Assembly: GCA_009801085.1 (NCBI GenBank) | Contig: VNWV01000009.1 | Coordinates: 982,501 to 1,046,500 of the forward strand | Source: Lasiodiplodia sp. COLG20 | Lineage: Eukaryota; Ascomycota; Dothideomycetes; Botryosphaeriales; Botryosphaeriaceae | DNA: 64,000 nucleotides | Direction of reading: 5' to 3' | Part shown: piece after piece, positions 11,598 to 22,985 of the stretch | Position numbering within the stretch: position 1 is the stretch's first letter | Layout: each line of letters starts with the position of its first letter | Program-made: the position numbers and the translations under genes | The notes under the pieces: model-generated | Databases searched by the model: none | The model's input: only the letters and a program-made list of their open reading frames with translations | What the model was told of the DNA's origin: nothing

Positions 11598-13005
11598 ATG
11601 GCTGACAAGGGTCTTGAGGAGGTTCCTGAGGGTATGTTTATCCCGGCGAGCGTCCCACGAGCATGCGCTCGTGGCTGCGCACCACCGCCGCACGTCCGCT
11701 TGGTTATGGTTACGCATACTCACGGTCGCCACGTCTGCAGGTCAGATCGAGTCCAACTACGATGAGACCACCGACTCGTTCGATTCGATGAACCTCAAGG
11801 CGGAGCTCCTCCGTGGTGTTTACGCTTACGGTTTCGAGCGTCCCTCTGCTATCCAGCAGCGCGCCATCATGCCCGTCATTAAGGGTGAGGTACCCCGCAG
11901 CACAACCTTCTAGGGCGCCAGACTGATAAAAGCCAGGCCACGACGTGATTGCGCAGGCCCAGTCCGGTACTGGCAAGACCGCCACTTTCTCCATCTCCGT
12001 CCTCCAGAAGCTCGATGCCAACATCAAGGAGTGCCAGGCCCTCATCCTCGCCCCCACCCGTGAGCTGGCCCAGCAGATCCAGAAGGTCGTTGTCGCCATC
12101 GGCGACTTCATGAACATTGAGTGCCACGCCTGTATCGGCGGTACCAGCGTTCGTGAGGACATGAAGGCCCTCCAGTCCGGCGTCCAGGTCGTCGTCGGTA
12201 CCCCTGGCCGTGTTCACGACATGATCCAGCGTCGTGTCCTGAAGACCGACGCCATGAAGATGTTCGTCCTCGACGAGGCCGACGAGATGCTTTCCCGCGG
12301 TTTCACGGAGCAGATTTACGACATCTTCCAGCTTCTGCCCCAGTCCACCCAGGTCGTCCTTCTCTCCGCTACCATGCCCCAGGATGTCCTTGAGGTTACG
12401 ACCAAGTTCATGCGCGACCCCGTCCGCATTCTCGTCAAGAAGGCTGAACTCACCCTCGAGGGTATCAAGCAGTTCTACATTGCCGTCGAGAAGGAGGACT
12501 GGAAGTTGGACACGCTGTCGGATCTCTACGAGACCGTCACTATTACTCAGGCCGTCATCTTCTGCAACACCCGCAGAAAGGTCGACTGGCTCACCGACAA
12601 GCTCACTGCCCGTGACTTCACTGTCTCGGCCATGCACGGCGACATGGACCAGGCGCAGCGTGACGTCATCATGAAGGAGTTCCGCTCTGGTTCTTCCCGT
12701 GTCCTGATTGCCACCGACCTTCTGGCCCGTGGTATCGACGTCCAGCAGGTCTCGCTGGTCATCAACTACGATCTGCCCGCCAACCGCGAGAACTACATCC
12801 ACCGTATCGGCCGTGGTGGTCGTTTCGGTCGTAAGGGTGTTGCCATCAACTTCGTCACCGCCGACGACGTCCGCATGATGCGTGAGATTGAGCAGTTCTA
12901 CAGCACCCAGATCGAGGAGATGCCCATGAACGTTGCTGGTAAGTTTTCGCCGCTGTTTAACTCAAGGCAACCGATGACTGACTCTGCTCTCCAGATCTCA
13001 TTTAA
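11598..13005 (+). CDS. tif1: ATP-dependent RNA helicase eIF4A
   Basis: Exons 11598-11631, 11741-11884, 11937-12938 and 12995-13005; 396 aa, the usual eIF4A length. DEAD-box motifs appear in order: the Q-motif region ([14 protein letters not shown]), [39 protein letters not shown] and [13 protein letters not shown]. The protein ends in the family terminus PMNVADLI. As part of eIF4F it unwinds 5' UTR structure during cap-dependent initiation in the cytosol. The last coding exon is only 11 nt (DLI plus stop), and it is required to obtain the conserved C-terminus. Codon usage is strongly biased to C-ending codons, consistent with high expression. Confidence 0.97.
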
Positions 13006-13846
13006 ACGATTTCTTCACGATTGTAGACTACGAACCCTGATGACGACGGTTTTGGTGATTCCCCCTTTTCATTGAGGCATTCGTCAAAGGGCACGGTGGT
13101 CTTTTCCTGGAGCGGCTCGGGAGCTGCCCAAAAAAAGCTGAGACCTTGGGGCCGGAAGTCTTTGCATCTCGGCGTTAGTGCTTCGTGTCAAAATGCTTTT
13201 CTCAAAACGGTTGCAGTTTAGAAAAGGCGAGTCGTCAGTTGATGAATTTTTCCTACGACCTAGGCTTTCTTTACATCGGCTCTGGCTTTGTATGTAGGGA
13301 TTGCTTGTGTATGGTCGTCTTGGCGCGTTTGTGGATATCTGTCCACGAATAGACGTGCTTGAGATGACAGTAATGCTCTCCTATTTCCTTAATAGATGGT
13401 TCCAATTTCAACCGAGTTGTGTATGTGAGGTGCACGTCAGACATGTGACGTGTTGTGCAAATGCAGCGAGCTCTCACCCCATCATGCAAGACTCGTAAAA
13501 GCAACGTCTTCTTTTCAAGACGTCCGCTTCGTGGATGCTGGTTGGTTGGCGCGCGCGGGGTGTGACTGCCGGAATGGGCAATCTCTGTTGCACCTCCCAC
13601 TTCTGTTGCCCGACCTCACTTCCTCTCTCCTCACCAATCATCCCCAATCTGCATCTTCACCTGCGCTGCGGCTCGTCGCTCAAAGCCGCACCGTCGAAAA
13701 TACCAGACTTTCTTCAGGTGATTTCAGGGTCACATCGCTGCGCCCGGCCTCGTCCCACTTGCTGCGTCTGGCTTTGCGGTTCCGTTACCCACTGGAGTCC
13801 CACGGCGCTCACTCGCCGCCATACAGATTCGGCAGCCGTGGCCTGA
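13006..13846. other. Intergenic: eIF4A 3' flank and upstream region of the coiled-coil gene
   Basis: About 840 bp. The first half is AT-richer 3' UTR-like sequence. Around 13590-13660 there is a strong CT-rich tract resembling a transcription start region for the next gene. Open frames here are not protein-like. Confidence 0.45.
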
Positions 13847-14175
13847 TCCGATCATCACCGAACGGTTTATGTGGGTCGGACTTCCGGTCCTTCGGAGCGC
13901 GCGTCGATTGTTAGCTCGCCCTCAGCCACGGTTCCGTCTCGTGCTCAGGCTCCTCGTCCGGCTCGGGCGCCTTTTGTGGGTCTGTTCCAGGCTGCTCCTG
14001 ACCTTGATCACCTGGCGGATCATCATTACCATCACACAGCTTCTCCTCGTCGTCCAGTGGATCATTATCCAGGTCCAGATCGGTTGGGTTTGCTTGAAGA
14101 TTCTGAAGTGTCAATTCTTCATCCGTCGCGCTCAGTGGAAGCTCCAGAGAGCGCACAAGAAGGAGTCAGAAGCTC
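13847..14175 (+). other. Coding-like reading frame without a start codon, possible 5' exon of the coiled-coil gene
   Basis: The frame read from 13847 to 14175 has protein-like composition, rich in Pro, Ala, Ser, Asp and His, for example DLDHLADHHYHH and RLGLLEDSEVSILHP. It ends at a plausible donor, GTGAGA at 14176. An acceptor at 14294-14295, preceded by a CTGAAC branch-like site, would join it in frame to the coiled-coil protein through residues reading SSFVPAIHFCRNCYNIL. I found no in-frame ATG and no convincing upstream exon, so the start is unresolved. It could instead be 5' UTR. Confidence 0.35.
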
Positions 14176-14356
14176 GTGAGAGGGCTATGCATGGGCATAG
14201 AGCTCTCGGTGAGGGACGCACTTTAGCTCCAAGTTGTGAATCACGACGACACAGTGTGGATTCTCCGGCTGCTCTCCGCTGAACTTGGCACGCAGCTTCG
14301 TACCAGCCATTCACTTCTGCCGCAACTGTTACAATATCTTGGCCCGCCGAATCAAT

Positions 14357-15750
14357 ATGGCGTCTACCTCCGACGAGGGGAGGATTCTCCTGTATTATCA
14401 ACAGACCAAAAGAGAGCACCAGTACCTCAAGAAAAAGACAGAACAATTCACCGAGTCCTTGAGAAAAGTCGAAGCCATGTACGAAGCTACGCAAGATCAC
14501 GAGCTACGAATGAACGACATGGATATGAAGCTCGCCGCGCTTGCTAAAGATGACGAGACTTTGAAAGAATCCTTTAGGAAGATGAGTTCAGATAACCATG
14601 CACGATTTGATAAGACCTCTCTGGAATTGCAGGGCCTTTGGCGCAAAGTCTTACGCCTTGAAGCTTTGGAGAAAGAACATGGGACTCGCGTCCATAACAA
14701 TGGCACCATACTCCGTGACATTCAGCACAAGCTTGCACAACTCGATAATGCCGTGGACGACTTGTCCAAATCAAAGAGCAAGATAACCAAACGTTCTGAT
14801 CATCCGGAGATAAGTCGTTTGGCGAAGGAACTTGAGTCTCTGCACGGGTTGGTGAACGACCAGAACGAAAGTCTACAAACGCTCATGAAGGACATTGACG
14901 AAGCAAGACAAGTAGTCCATCAAGCAGGCAAGGGAGTCTCACGAGCAACAGCAAATTTAGAACAGCCTGATACACGGCCAATACCAGAGCCGGAGGGCAC
15001 TATTCAGCCGCAGACGCCCACACCTACCGCGGCGAGAAAACCTGTCGGAAGATCGTGAGTTCCGGTTCGAGATGTGCGATGTTCTAAGCGGCTAACGAGA
15101 ACCGTTGAATTAGCCAAAAAGTACATAGTGCAAGGTTATCGAAGAGACACACTATCGTCTCGCCGAGGGGGGCGAAAAGGCAATCGCAACGATACACAAC
15201 CACAGGGCCAGCGCAGACTCCATCTCGTGCATTGAACAAGGTTGCCAAGGGCCTTTCAAGTTCGAGTGCACAGCCGTCAAGCTATGCGAATAGCCCGATC
15301 TCCAAGAGACACCAAGTGCCATCAGAGCGATCATTCTTCAATGCCGCTACTCGAAAATTGGAACGACTCACTACAAAGAAAACTGCACAGGCGCCTTCTC
15401 AATCTCAGATGGACGCAATTTTGAGCAGCGACGGAAATGCAGCAATAGCGCATCCATCCAGCCAGATGTCACTGATGCTTCACATGAACCAGTCGTACCC
15501 GCATATTCCAGGGCTTGCACGATCGTCCGAGACTAATGACATGATGGGCTTCAGACCGGACCCAGATCAGCGCGGAAGATCGACACTCACTAGTCAGAAA
15601 CAGGATCAGGGATACCACAATGGCCCTGCAGAGAATCCAGCACAACAAGAGCAACGACATCGCAAGCCACCTATGCTAGTGCCTCAGCCACCCAAGAGGA
15701 AGAAGCGCGAGCTGCCACCTATGAAGCCCTTGCCACCTTATGAAGAGTGA
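14357..15750 (+). CDS. Unknown protein with N-terminal coiled coil and basic, disordered C-terminus
   Basis: Exons 14357-15054 and 15114-15750, 444 aa from ATG 14357 (MASTSDEGRILLYYQQTK). The protein may begin further upstream, because an open frame and a possible spliced exon precede it. Residues about 10-210 are heptad-rich and highly charged (REHQYLKKKTEQFTESLRKV, then ISRLAKELESLHGLV), predicting a long coiled coil. The C-terminal half is Ser/Pro/Gln/Lys-rich, with a basic patch (PPKRKKRELPP) that could be a nuclear localisation signal. I do not recognise the family. A structural or spindle/nuclear scaffold role would be a guess from composition alone. It converges on the FAHD1-like gene with only 70 bp between stop codons. 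Confidence 0.75.
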
Positions 15751-15820
15751 AGAAAGGCTCACAAGTTTGGGTTTAACATGATCAAGGAAGTATATTTCAT
15801 TTCTGTGGCGTTTTGGGGGT

Positions 15821-16762
15821 TTATGTCTCCTTGAACTCATAGAGACCTTCACGATCCTTCACGTCTACCTCCAAGCGCGCCAGCTCCTTGTCGCCATACT
15901 TGAGAGCAGCCTTCATAATGTCACCGGTAGTGACTGGGCCTACGCCCTTGGGGGTGCCGGTGAGGACGATGTCGCCCTTTTCGAGTTTCATGACTTTGCT
16001 AATATCAGACAAGATGCGGGGGATCCTGAAAAGCATCAAATCGGTGTTGTCTGATTGCTTCACCTGGTCGTTGACAGTGAGGCTCAGGTGGGCTTTGTGC
16101 GGATCTGGAATGGCGGACTTGGGGACGGGGCCGGCGAGGGGGAGAAAAGAGTCGAAGCCCTTTGCTATGGACCACGGGAGACCCTTCTTCTTTGCTTCGT
16201 CTTGCACGTTACGAGCGGTCATGTCGATCGCGAGGAGATATGCTAAAAGTATGATTAGCAATCGACATTGTACCGGGATGAAAAGCATGCACACCTTCAA
16301 TCGAGTCCAAAGCGCCCTTATCGTCGTCCGGGTGCAGGTCCCGCAGCGTTTTGCCAATAACCAAGCCAAGTTCGACCTCGTAGTGCATGGAGACACCGCG
16401 CGGCCGCAGGAGAGGACCTTCGCCGGGGAGAAGGATAGACGAGGGGGGCTTCAGGAAGAAGAAGGGCTGCTTGGGCCGCTGGTTGTTGAGCTCCTTGATA
16501 TGGTCGCTAACGTGTGTTGGTCAACTGTTTCGTCTGAAAAGGCTAGGAGGGGCGCACGCATAGTTGCGGCCGATGCACATGACCTGTTAGCAGTCGTCGA
16601 GATGTTAGCACAGGGTCTAATTGCTTGGAAAGGGCTCAATGGCTGCGGCCGCGCGGACGGCGAGGTCGTGGGGTGGGGGAGCTCGGCGCGACGCGACGCG
16701 CGCGTTGCTGCCGGATGACGCACCTTGCGGCAGTTGTTTCTGATGGCGTTGAGGGTGGCCAT
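15821..16762 (-). CDS. Fumarylacetoacetate hydrolase-family protein (FAHD1-like acylpyruvase / oxaloacetate decarboxylase)
   Basis: Exons 16762-16724, 16583-16558, 16506-16295 and 16242-15821; 232 aa. The second exon is only 26 nt and encodes VMCIGRNYA, a conserved FAH-superfamily block; splicing gives KVMCIGRNYADHIKELN. Metal-binding residues are visible in HYEVELGLVIG (the ExE pair) and in LLAIDMTARN. The substrate loop GFDSFLPLAGPVP and the terminal block VLTGTPKGVGPVTTGD are also typical. FAHD1 enzymes hydrolyse acylpyruvates and decarboxylate oxaloacetate, in animals within mitochondria. No clear presequence is visible here, so cytosolic or cryptic mitochondrial location is open. Length and motifs match FAHD1 rather than the larger tyrosine-pathway FAH. 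Confidence 0.93.
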
Positions 16763-17515
16763 GGCTGAAAGGCTCCTAGAATGTCTTCTGCGCTCTTAGG
16801 AGGAGGAATTGGGAAGGGAGAGAGGTGTTGCGGTTCGGAGGTGCACCGTTAGTTCGGCGTATCGCCGACGTTCCCCGCGAACGGAGATTCGGTTGATGGT
16901 GACGCGGACCGGTGCCCAGCAGGGTGCACGGGCCTGGGGAGGACGGGAGAGAAAGGGAAAGTTCTTGTATTGCAAGACGTCGTAAATACAATATTGTGTG
17001 GTTTTAAAAGGCTGATCAATTCGCCAGATAGCCACCGAGATGCTTCCCGATTCTACGGGTTGGCATCCGATCGTCAGTAGTGCACGGGCCTGTGGGAGTG
17101 TTTATTTAGTGCATGTGGGCACTGCAGCCGCATCTAGTGTAGATTTGTTTTCTGGTGTAATAGAGGCTGTGAACTGCAAAAGACAATGCTGCTAACTTGG
17201 TCGATGACATCATCCGTATATATAGCCACAGTCCTCTATTCGGGTCCCTTGTCATCGACATTCTGCTGGAGGAGGGTACTGTGTAACAGTAAGAAAGGGA
17301 AATGCCGGGGGGAAGTCGAATGTCCATTCGGACATAAATATACCATGCATCTATAAATAACACATTCAGGTAGGGCGTTCAGTCTCAGCTACATCCCGAC
17401 CCCCACAGAGCCCGTTGAGACACTCTACATATTTCTTGGCTAGGGCACGGTAGACTATTGGTCGGATGAAGGGAACAGTCCTTGAATCTGTACAACCTCT
17501 GCTGCTTTTGGTGAG

Positions 17516-17535
17516 GCCTCCCAATATTGGGAGGC
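17516..17535. repeat. Perfect 20-bp palindrome
   Basis: The half-site GCCTCCCAAT is followed immediately by its exact reverse complement, with the dyad centre in AATATT. It lies in non-coding sequence 740 bp upstream of the ankyrin gene. It could be a dimeric transcription-factor site or a chance event. Confidence 0.9.
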
Positions 17536-18126
17536 AATGCTCGCATCTGTACGGCAGTGCTCGACACAGCTCGACACATGTTCAGGCTTGTATGGACAGC
17601 AGCACGATTTATGCAGTGCATTCATGCAACTAACGCCTTGGAGATGTCTGCTTCATGTTTATGGGAACCCGTGGTTAACTTGATAGTAGTTTTGTTAATG
17701 GTTGATGGCAGGGCTTTCGATTGACATAAAGTCTGAATCAAGAAAACCTCCTACCTGTCTTATCAGAAGATTCTAGGGTTCTCGGACCAAGACACTAATA
17801 CATAAAAGGCTTCAAAAGAAAGTCGAGCTTGAATAACATTTCTATGGTTTAGAGGGATTAAATGTCGAACTCATCTGATGCCACCTAATTTAAGATGAGA
17901 TGAGCTCTGTGTTGTTTAAGATCTACTACTGGATGTCTTTTTCTAATCAAGATGATTTCTGTCCTGCCAATTGGATTCCCTGGTCGACGAAGCCTCCATG
18001 GGATTTTGAATGTATCGACTATTCACAATATCTACAATAAACGAGCCTGATCATAGACAGATAGCTTATTCCTGGAATGGCTGTTACTGTTACACAAGCT
18101 CGTCCATGATGCCTTCGGCGCCAGAA

Positions 18127-18152
18127 TATATATATATATATATATATATATA
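18127..18152. repeat. (TA)13 microsatellite upstream of the ankyrin gene
   Basis: Thirteen uninterrupted TA units ending 122 bp before the ankyrin-gene ATG and just upstream of a CT-rich leader. The position would suit a TATA-type core promoter element, and the tract is likely length-variable between strains. Confidence 0.95.
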
Positions 18153-18273
18153 GCTTTCCCGCCCCTCGGCTCCCCTCCTCCTAGAACTTCTCAACTTTAC
18201 TTCCTTTTCTGAGGAGACCGAAGTTGTATCCCCTTGTTTTCCGCGCTCTTTCCCTGCTTTATACGACTACGGT

Positions 18274-20574
18274 ATGGCCGAAGCTGTTGGTTTCATCGCA
18301 AGCGTGGCCACGCTCGTCGAGGTTGCTCTCAAGCTCGAAAGACTGATAAGCAGGCTACACGATGCGCCGGATGAGCTTCTTGCTCTTTCCAACGAGATTG
18401 CTGATCTGCGATTGCTTTTTGCCGACGCCGAAAAAGTGATTCGTGGCAGTCCGGATTCCGAGCCCAGATTCTCAAAAACCCTCGATGATGCTTCCTGCCG
18501 GATCAAAGAGGTTGATTCATTTCTCCAAACCGTTGATACTGTAGCTGTCAAGGTTATGGATCGAATGACCTGGTTCCGCTGCAAACCCAAAGTTTGCCGC
18601 TTACAGTCCGCGCTCCGGGAATCAAGACTTCATTTGGCGGCTCTTATCGGCCTCGAAACACTGTCAGTGCGCTTTCTTATTCTCAAACACACCTGCCACC
18701 CGTCCTCATCCCTCGTACAGATCGACCATCCGAAGAGTTGAAAACCTGGTGCAAGCTGTGCAGGTCACTCTATCTACGTCGGCGTACACGGTTGGGAGCA
18801 CACATGATGCGACCGTCAAAAGGTCGAGTATTTTGGGGACCAGTGGCGGACAAGCTCAACGCTCAGCATCCGATCCATCGACTCCAGCATCTCATAGCAC
18901 TGTGACTTTGAAACACCATGTTGGCCTGCAGCGGAGAGCTTGCTGTAGATGCAAGTGTCACAGAAAGCCACAGAACCTCTCGCTCAGCAACCGGTTCCTC
19001 GGGTCTCTCTTTGTGGGGTATAGCAATATTCCTTTCTCATCTGGGGGCTGCTCTGGAGGGTTCTGCCAGGAAACATGCAAGAACCGGTCAACTGAAATCT
19101 CAGTCACCTACTATTTCCCCTCCTCGGTGATGGGGAAAGCCTTAAAGGTTGCATTCGCTTCATCTTCGTTCTCCGGTCCGTCGTTCTCCTTGACTCTTTG
19201 GAACATCAGAGCAAGTGGATCACCTTGGTTCAGGCATGCGAAAGACGGAAACGTTGACGGGCTCAAAGTACTCTTGAAATCGGGATCCGCCCGGCTTACA
19301 GACGTGGATGGGGACGGTCAATCGGCGTTAAATGTAAGAGTCGCTGAGATTGCATTTGATTGGCCTCGCACTCCAACCCCAAAAATCCCCCATCCCTCCA
19401 ATGACAGTCAGCTAATGTAAGTGCAATGCATAGTTGGCATTCGACAACGATCACCCTCATGTTTGCGAATGGCTGCTGCAGATCGGTGCAGATTCCTCTC
19501 ATGTGGACAACTACGGCTGGTGGGTGAGCAGTTAAACATTGGATGATGGCCTATACTGATGGGAGTAGGTCGCTCTCTGGGTACGTGCGTATGGAATACG
19601 TCTTGTTCCGAATTCGCAATTTGCCCTATACACCTGTTCAGAAGTATTTTCTGTTCAACACTGCCTCTTTGGACGAGGAATGGCACCTTCTTGAAACCCA
19701 CAGGGCAGTTCTCAGGATGACTTCCAAGCCCTTATCGGACGCCATACTGGAACCACATTCAGATATCGATGCGACGGATGCGTACGGAAGAACCGCTGTA
19801 TGGTGGGCAGCATTCCTCGACGATACTGAATCTGTCAAGACTCTTCTCGAGCACGGGGCGGATCCCAACATCAAAGACGACGTCTTGGGCATGAATGTCT
19901 TCCATTGTGCAGCCGTGACAGGCCAATCGTTCCATACCTGGGGCGCACTGCTCAGGTACGGTGCAGACGTAAGCGCCGTGAGCAGACGCCACCAGACCAT
20001 CCTCCACTTGATCATGTACCGCCTGGGTAAGAGCTTCGTTTGGGGGAATGGGTGCCATCATGAGCTCCTACAGTTTATGGAGCACTGTCTGGATCTGGGC
20101 CATCCATTGGACTTGCAGGACTGGCTTGGCGACACCATCTTGTCTAAGGCAGTCCAGAACAGCAACCACCATGTTGTTGCATTTTTGCTTGATCGTGGCG
20201 TCGACTATACAATCAGCGACAACTGTGGCAATGGCTTGCTACATTCAGCCGCTTCCAAGGCGGATGCGGCGACTATGAATGTGCTGGCGGCGCACGGGCT
20301 TCCAAGGATCGACGTCTATCTCAAAAATCGTTGTGGGCAGACAGCCCTTGATCGTTTTAGATCATGCAAAGGGGTAAGAACACCCGAAGAGATCAAAGCG
20401 TTCTACTACATGTGGGATGAGGTATCTTCTAAGACAAGACTCCCGGATCTCCGTGGGTCCGTGCCTGGCACTGCTGGTATTCCGGACGGCGAGGAAGAAT
20501 CAGCCACGGCTGGGCAGCAGGAGGATCGGCAAGTCGAGGATGCAATTGAACTTGACAGTGAGGCCAGTGATTAA
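18274..20574 (+). CDS. Ankyrin-repeat protein with fungal STAND-type N-terminal domain and Cys-rich module
   Basis: Exons 18274-18662, 18721-19333, 19434-19519 and 19569-20574; 697 aa. Residues about 1-130 (MAEAVGFIASVATLVEVALK onward) match the helical N-terminal domain common to fungal STAND/NLR-like proteins. Next comes a Cys-rich segment (RRACCRCKCHRKP, then GGCSGGFCQETC) and a block (DGNVDGLKVLLKSG) that I recognise from other fungal ankyrin proteins. At least five ankyrin repeats follow, for example GRTAVWWAAFLDDTESVKTL and LLEHGADPNIKDD. There is no NACHT/NB-ARC nucleotide-binding domain between the two ends. Function is unknown; sensor or non-self-recognition roles are suggested only by the N-terminal domain. 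The C-terminus is acidic and disordered. Confidence 0.82.
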
Positions 20575-20917
20575 GGTACAACAGAATTGAACAGTGAGGC
20601 GCGGGCAAAGGTGGAGACTTGTTCATAAATGCTCTGGACGGCATAATGCCATGGTTTAGTGTTCATTCGAGGCGATAGCTATCCGGCGGATTCCTAGAGT
20701 CATGTTGAGCATGTAACGACCAGCCCACAAATATCTCAAGCCGGTTGGCACTTCGCAAATCATTGTATTGGGGGGAATCTCTAGGAACTTGGTTCCGCAG
20801 AGAGCTCTTTTGATTTACATCGTGCCTTGATCGTTCATTCAATCTCGTTAAAGCCAGCGATACCAGTACAGCCGGCGGTCAGATTTCCTGTACAGGAAAA
20901 AATATGGACTCCTAAAT
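20575..20917. other. Intergenic: convergent 3' flanks
   Basis: 343 bp between the ankyrin and beta-flanking stop codons. No feature recognised. Confidence 0.5.
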
Positions 20918-21545
20918 CTACAAGAACTTGCTGGCAAGACCCATCAGGCCGCTGGGCTTGCTTCCACCAGAGCTGCTGTTGTCGGACTTCAGATACATCT
21001 TCAGGGCCATCTGAGCGGCCTGCTGGACGGCACCTTGCTTGCTGGCGCTCGAGTCCTATGTGTTCCGTCAGCAACCATAATTGAAGTATTGTCATGGGTT
21101 CACTCACAGTCTTGCCCTGAGCGCTCTGCTCATCAAACAGCTTGCTTGCCTGGGCCATGGCCAGGCCGAGGAACTGGCTCTTGCTGCTCTTGCCCTCGCC
21201 GGAGCTACTGTTGAACATCTTGAGCGCCTGCATAGCTGCGGCGGCGCCGAGGTTGCTCTCGGTGGCCTGATGGCTGCTGTCGCTGCCGCTGCCGCCGTAA
21301 AACTTCTTGTGCTGGTTGACGGCATCGTCCTCGTCCAAATCCTCATCCTTCAGACTCTGCTTCTTGCCAGACAACAAGCCGAGAGCAGTGCTGAACAGCG
21401 AGCTGTCGCCGCTGCCCTCGGAGTGCGACGCCGCATGCCTCTCGGCCTCCCGGTAGTCCTCGTCGTCCGAGTCGTCGTAGCGGCGGCCGCTGTAGTAATC
21501 ATCGCGGGCACCGCCGCGGCTGCCGTGTTCCTCGTGGTAGGACAT
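20918..21545 (-). CDS. Beta-flanking protein family (DUF7721-like)
   Basis: Exons 21545-21108 and 21055-20918, 191 aa. The N-terminus (MSYHEEHGSRGGARDDYYSG) is Gly/Tyr/Asp/Arg-rich and low-complexity. The rest is an Ala/Gln/Ser-rich helical region with repeated AAxxAMQALKMF and QAAQMALKMYL patterns, ending GLMGLASKFL. This matches the fungal proteins annotated as beta-flanking protein, of unknown biochemical function. No signal peptide, membrane segment or enzymatic motif is visible. The two amphipathic MALKMY-type repeats suggest oligomerisation or membrane-surface binding, which is inference only. Confidence 0.85.
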
Positions 21546-22200
21546 TGTGGTCTATCGGCGATGGTTTTCGTTAGCTATGTGTTGAGTTATAGGGGTCGCT
21601 GCGGGGTAGCTCTGCGGGCGGTTGCTGAGAAAGTTTCGAGATGAGGGGCACTCACCGAGCGATCAGAGATTGGAGATGGTGAAGAGTTGGTGGAGCAAAA
21701 GTCGGCTTGGGGGGTTCAATGGGTGGGGAGTGAGAGGGAAAGGTGTTTGAATCTCTCGCTCGGAGGATGATGTGTTCCGTTGTTACGGGCTGCCTGATCG
21801 ACAGCTTGGGTAGGTAGCGGGGCAACGGCGTGAATGACGCAGGCGCTCGTGGCTCGTGCCAAGTCCGGCGCGTCACCTGCGACTGAGCGCCGCGCCCTCC
21901 ACGCGCCGAGCATGGGAGCCTGTTTATGCACACCCTCACGATGTGGTCTGATGGTGAAACGCATTTGGACGCAGCTTGTATTTCGGGGAGCCATGCTTGC
22001 TGCTCCATCCAATTAGGTTGTGTCTCTGCTGCTCCTCTGCCGACAAGGCATACATGCCCTGATGCTTCCCCAGCCGTCCCTCCGCCTAGAGCCAATCGTG
22101 CAATGATCGTCACGGCTATGGTGCCGGGCTGCAGGGCTGAGTAGGGTCCGGTGCCGGGCCCCGACCAGAGAGAATAATGGTCCTATCCTAAGATGGCGCG
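21546..22200. other. Intergenic: beta-flanking promoter and CypH 3' flank
   Basis: 655 bp between a gene start and the neighbour's stop. Short open frames on both strands lack family resemblance. No repeat noted. Confidence 0.45.
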
Positions 22201-22985
22201 TTACATCTCTCCGCATTGCGCAATCACTACGTCCTGCGTCGGCTTCTCCCGCTGCGTGCGGGTGTTCTCAATCTTTTTGGCCACGTCCATGCCCTCAACC
22301 ACCTGCCCGAAGACGACGTGCTTGTTGTTCAAGAACGGCGTGGGCACCGTGGTGATGAAGAACTGGCAGCCGTTGGTATCAGGTCCAGAGTTCTGCACGC
22401 CCCATGTCAGTTCCGTGACCTGCAGGTGATGCAATCCTGCCTTACCGCCATGCTCAGCAGGCCTTCGCGATCATGCTTCAGCGAGAAATTCTCGTCGGCA
22501 AACGCACGTGTGCCGTAGATGCACGTCGATCCAGTGCCGTCACCATTGAGGAAATCACCGCCTTGGATCATGAATTCCTTGATCTGCACGGCTGCCGTCA
22601 GCAAAACAGGAAATCGTACGCGCTCGTGCAAGGCTGCTCACCACGCGGTGGAACTTGCAACCCTTGTAGCCCTGGGGGCGACCATGCTGGTTCTTGGTCT
22701 CGCCGGTGCAGAACTGGCGGAAGTTCTCAGCAGTGCGCGGAACTACATCTTTGAATAGCTCCATCTTAATGCGGCCGAGGGGCTCGCCTGTGCCGCGTCT
22801 GTATCAGCATGGCTGGGCGGTGCCGAAGCAAGGAGAACTGGGGGCGGAGCAAGGCACAAAGACAACGATGAGACATTGGTGTTGAAGAAATGAAATAACG
22901 GCGAGGCTGAAAGCTTACCTCCGAGCGTGATGTCGAAGAACACGACGGGGTTGTCGGGATGCCGTTTCTGCACGGGACTGGCCAT
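22201..22985 (-). CDS. cyp3: Cyclophilin-type peptidyl-prolyl isomerase H (cyp3-like)
   Basis: Exons 22985-22919, 22787-22642, 22583-22446 and 22392-22201; 180 aa, a single cyclophilin domain. Catalytic and cyclosporin-site residues are present: [15 protein letters not shown] (Arg, Phe, Met, Gln), the [19 protein letters not shown] block, and NGCQFFITT. The start [18 protein letters not shown] and the short LNGDGTG loop match PPIH/USA-CyP, which binds the U4/U6-U5 tri-snRNP protein Prp4 in animals; many fungi carry this paralogue as the cyp3 gene. There is no signal peptide, so it is cytosolic or nuclear. All four splice junctions restore conserved sequence. Confidence 0.94.

Larger units (their letters stand above)
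16763..18273. promoter_or_regulatory. AT-richer divergent spacer between the FAHD1-like and ankyrin genes
   Basis: 1.5 kb. GC content falls visibly from about 17.0 kb to 18.1 kb compared with flanking exons. No open frame resembles a protein. It contains the 20-bp palindrome (17516-17535) and the (TA)13 tract (18127-18152), both listed separately. It should carry both gene promoters; the last 100 bp before 18274 is CT-rich. Confidence 0.5.

Noticed and set aside
11879..12802. 307-codon minus-strand open frame
   Set aside because: Antisense shadow of eIF4A exon 3.
13869..14282. Frame from ATG 13869 with hydrophobic stretches
   Set aside because: Apparent membrane segments arise from reading a more protein-like polar frame out of phase.
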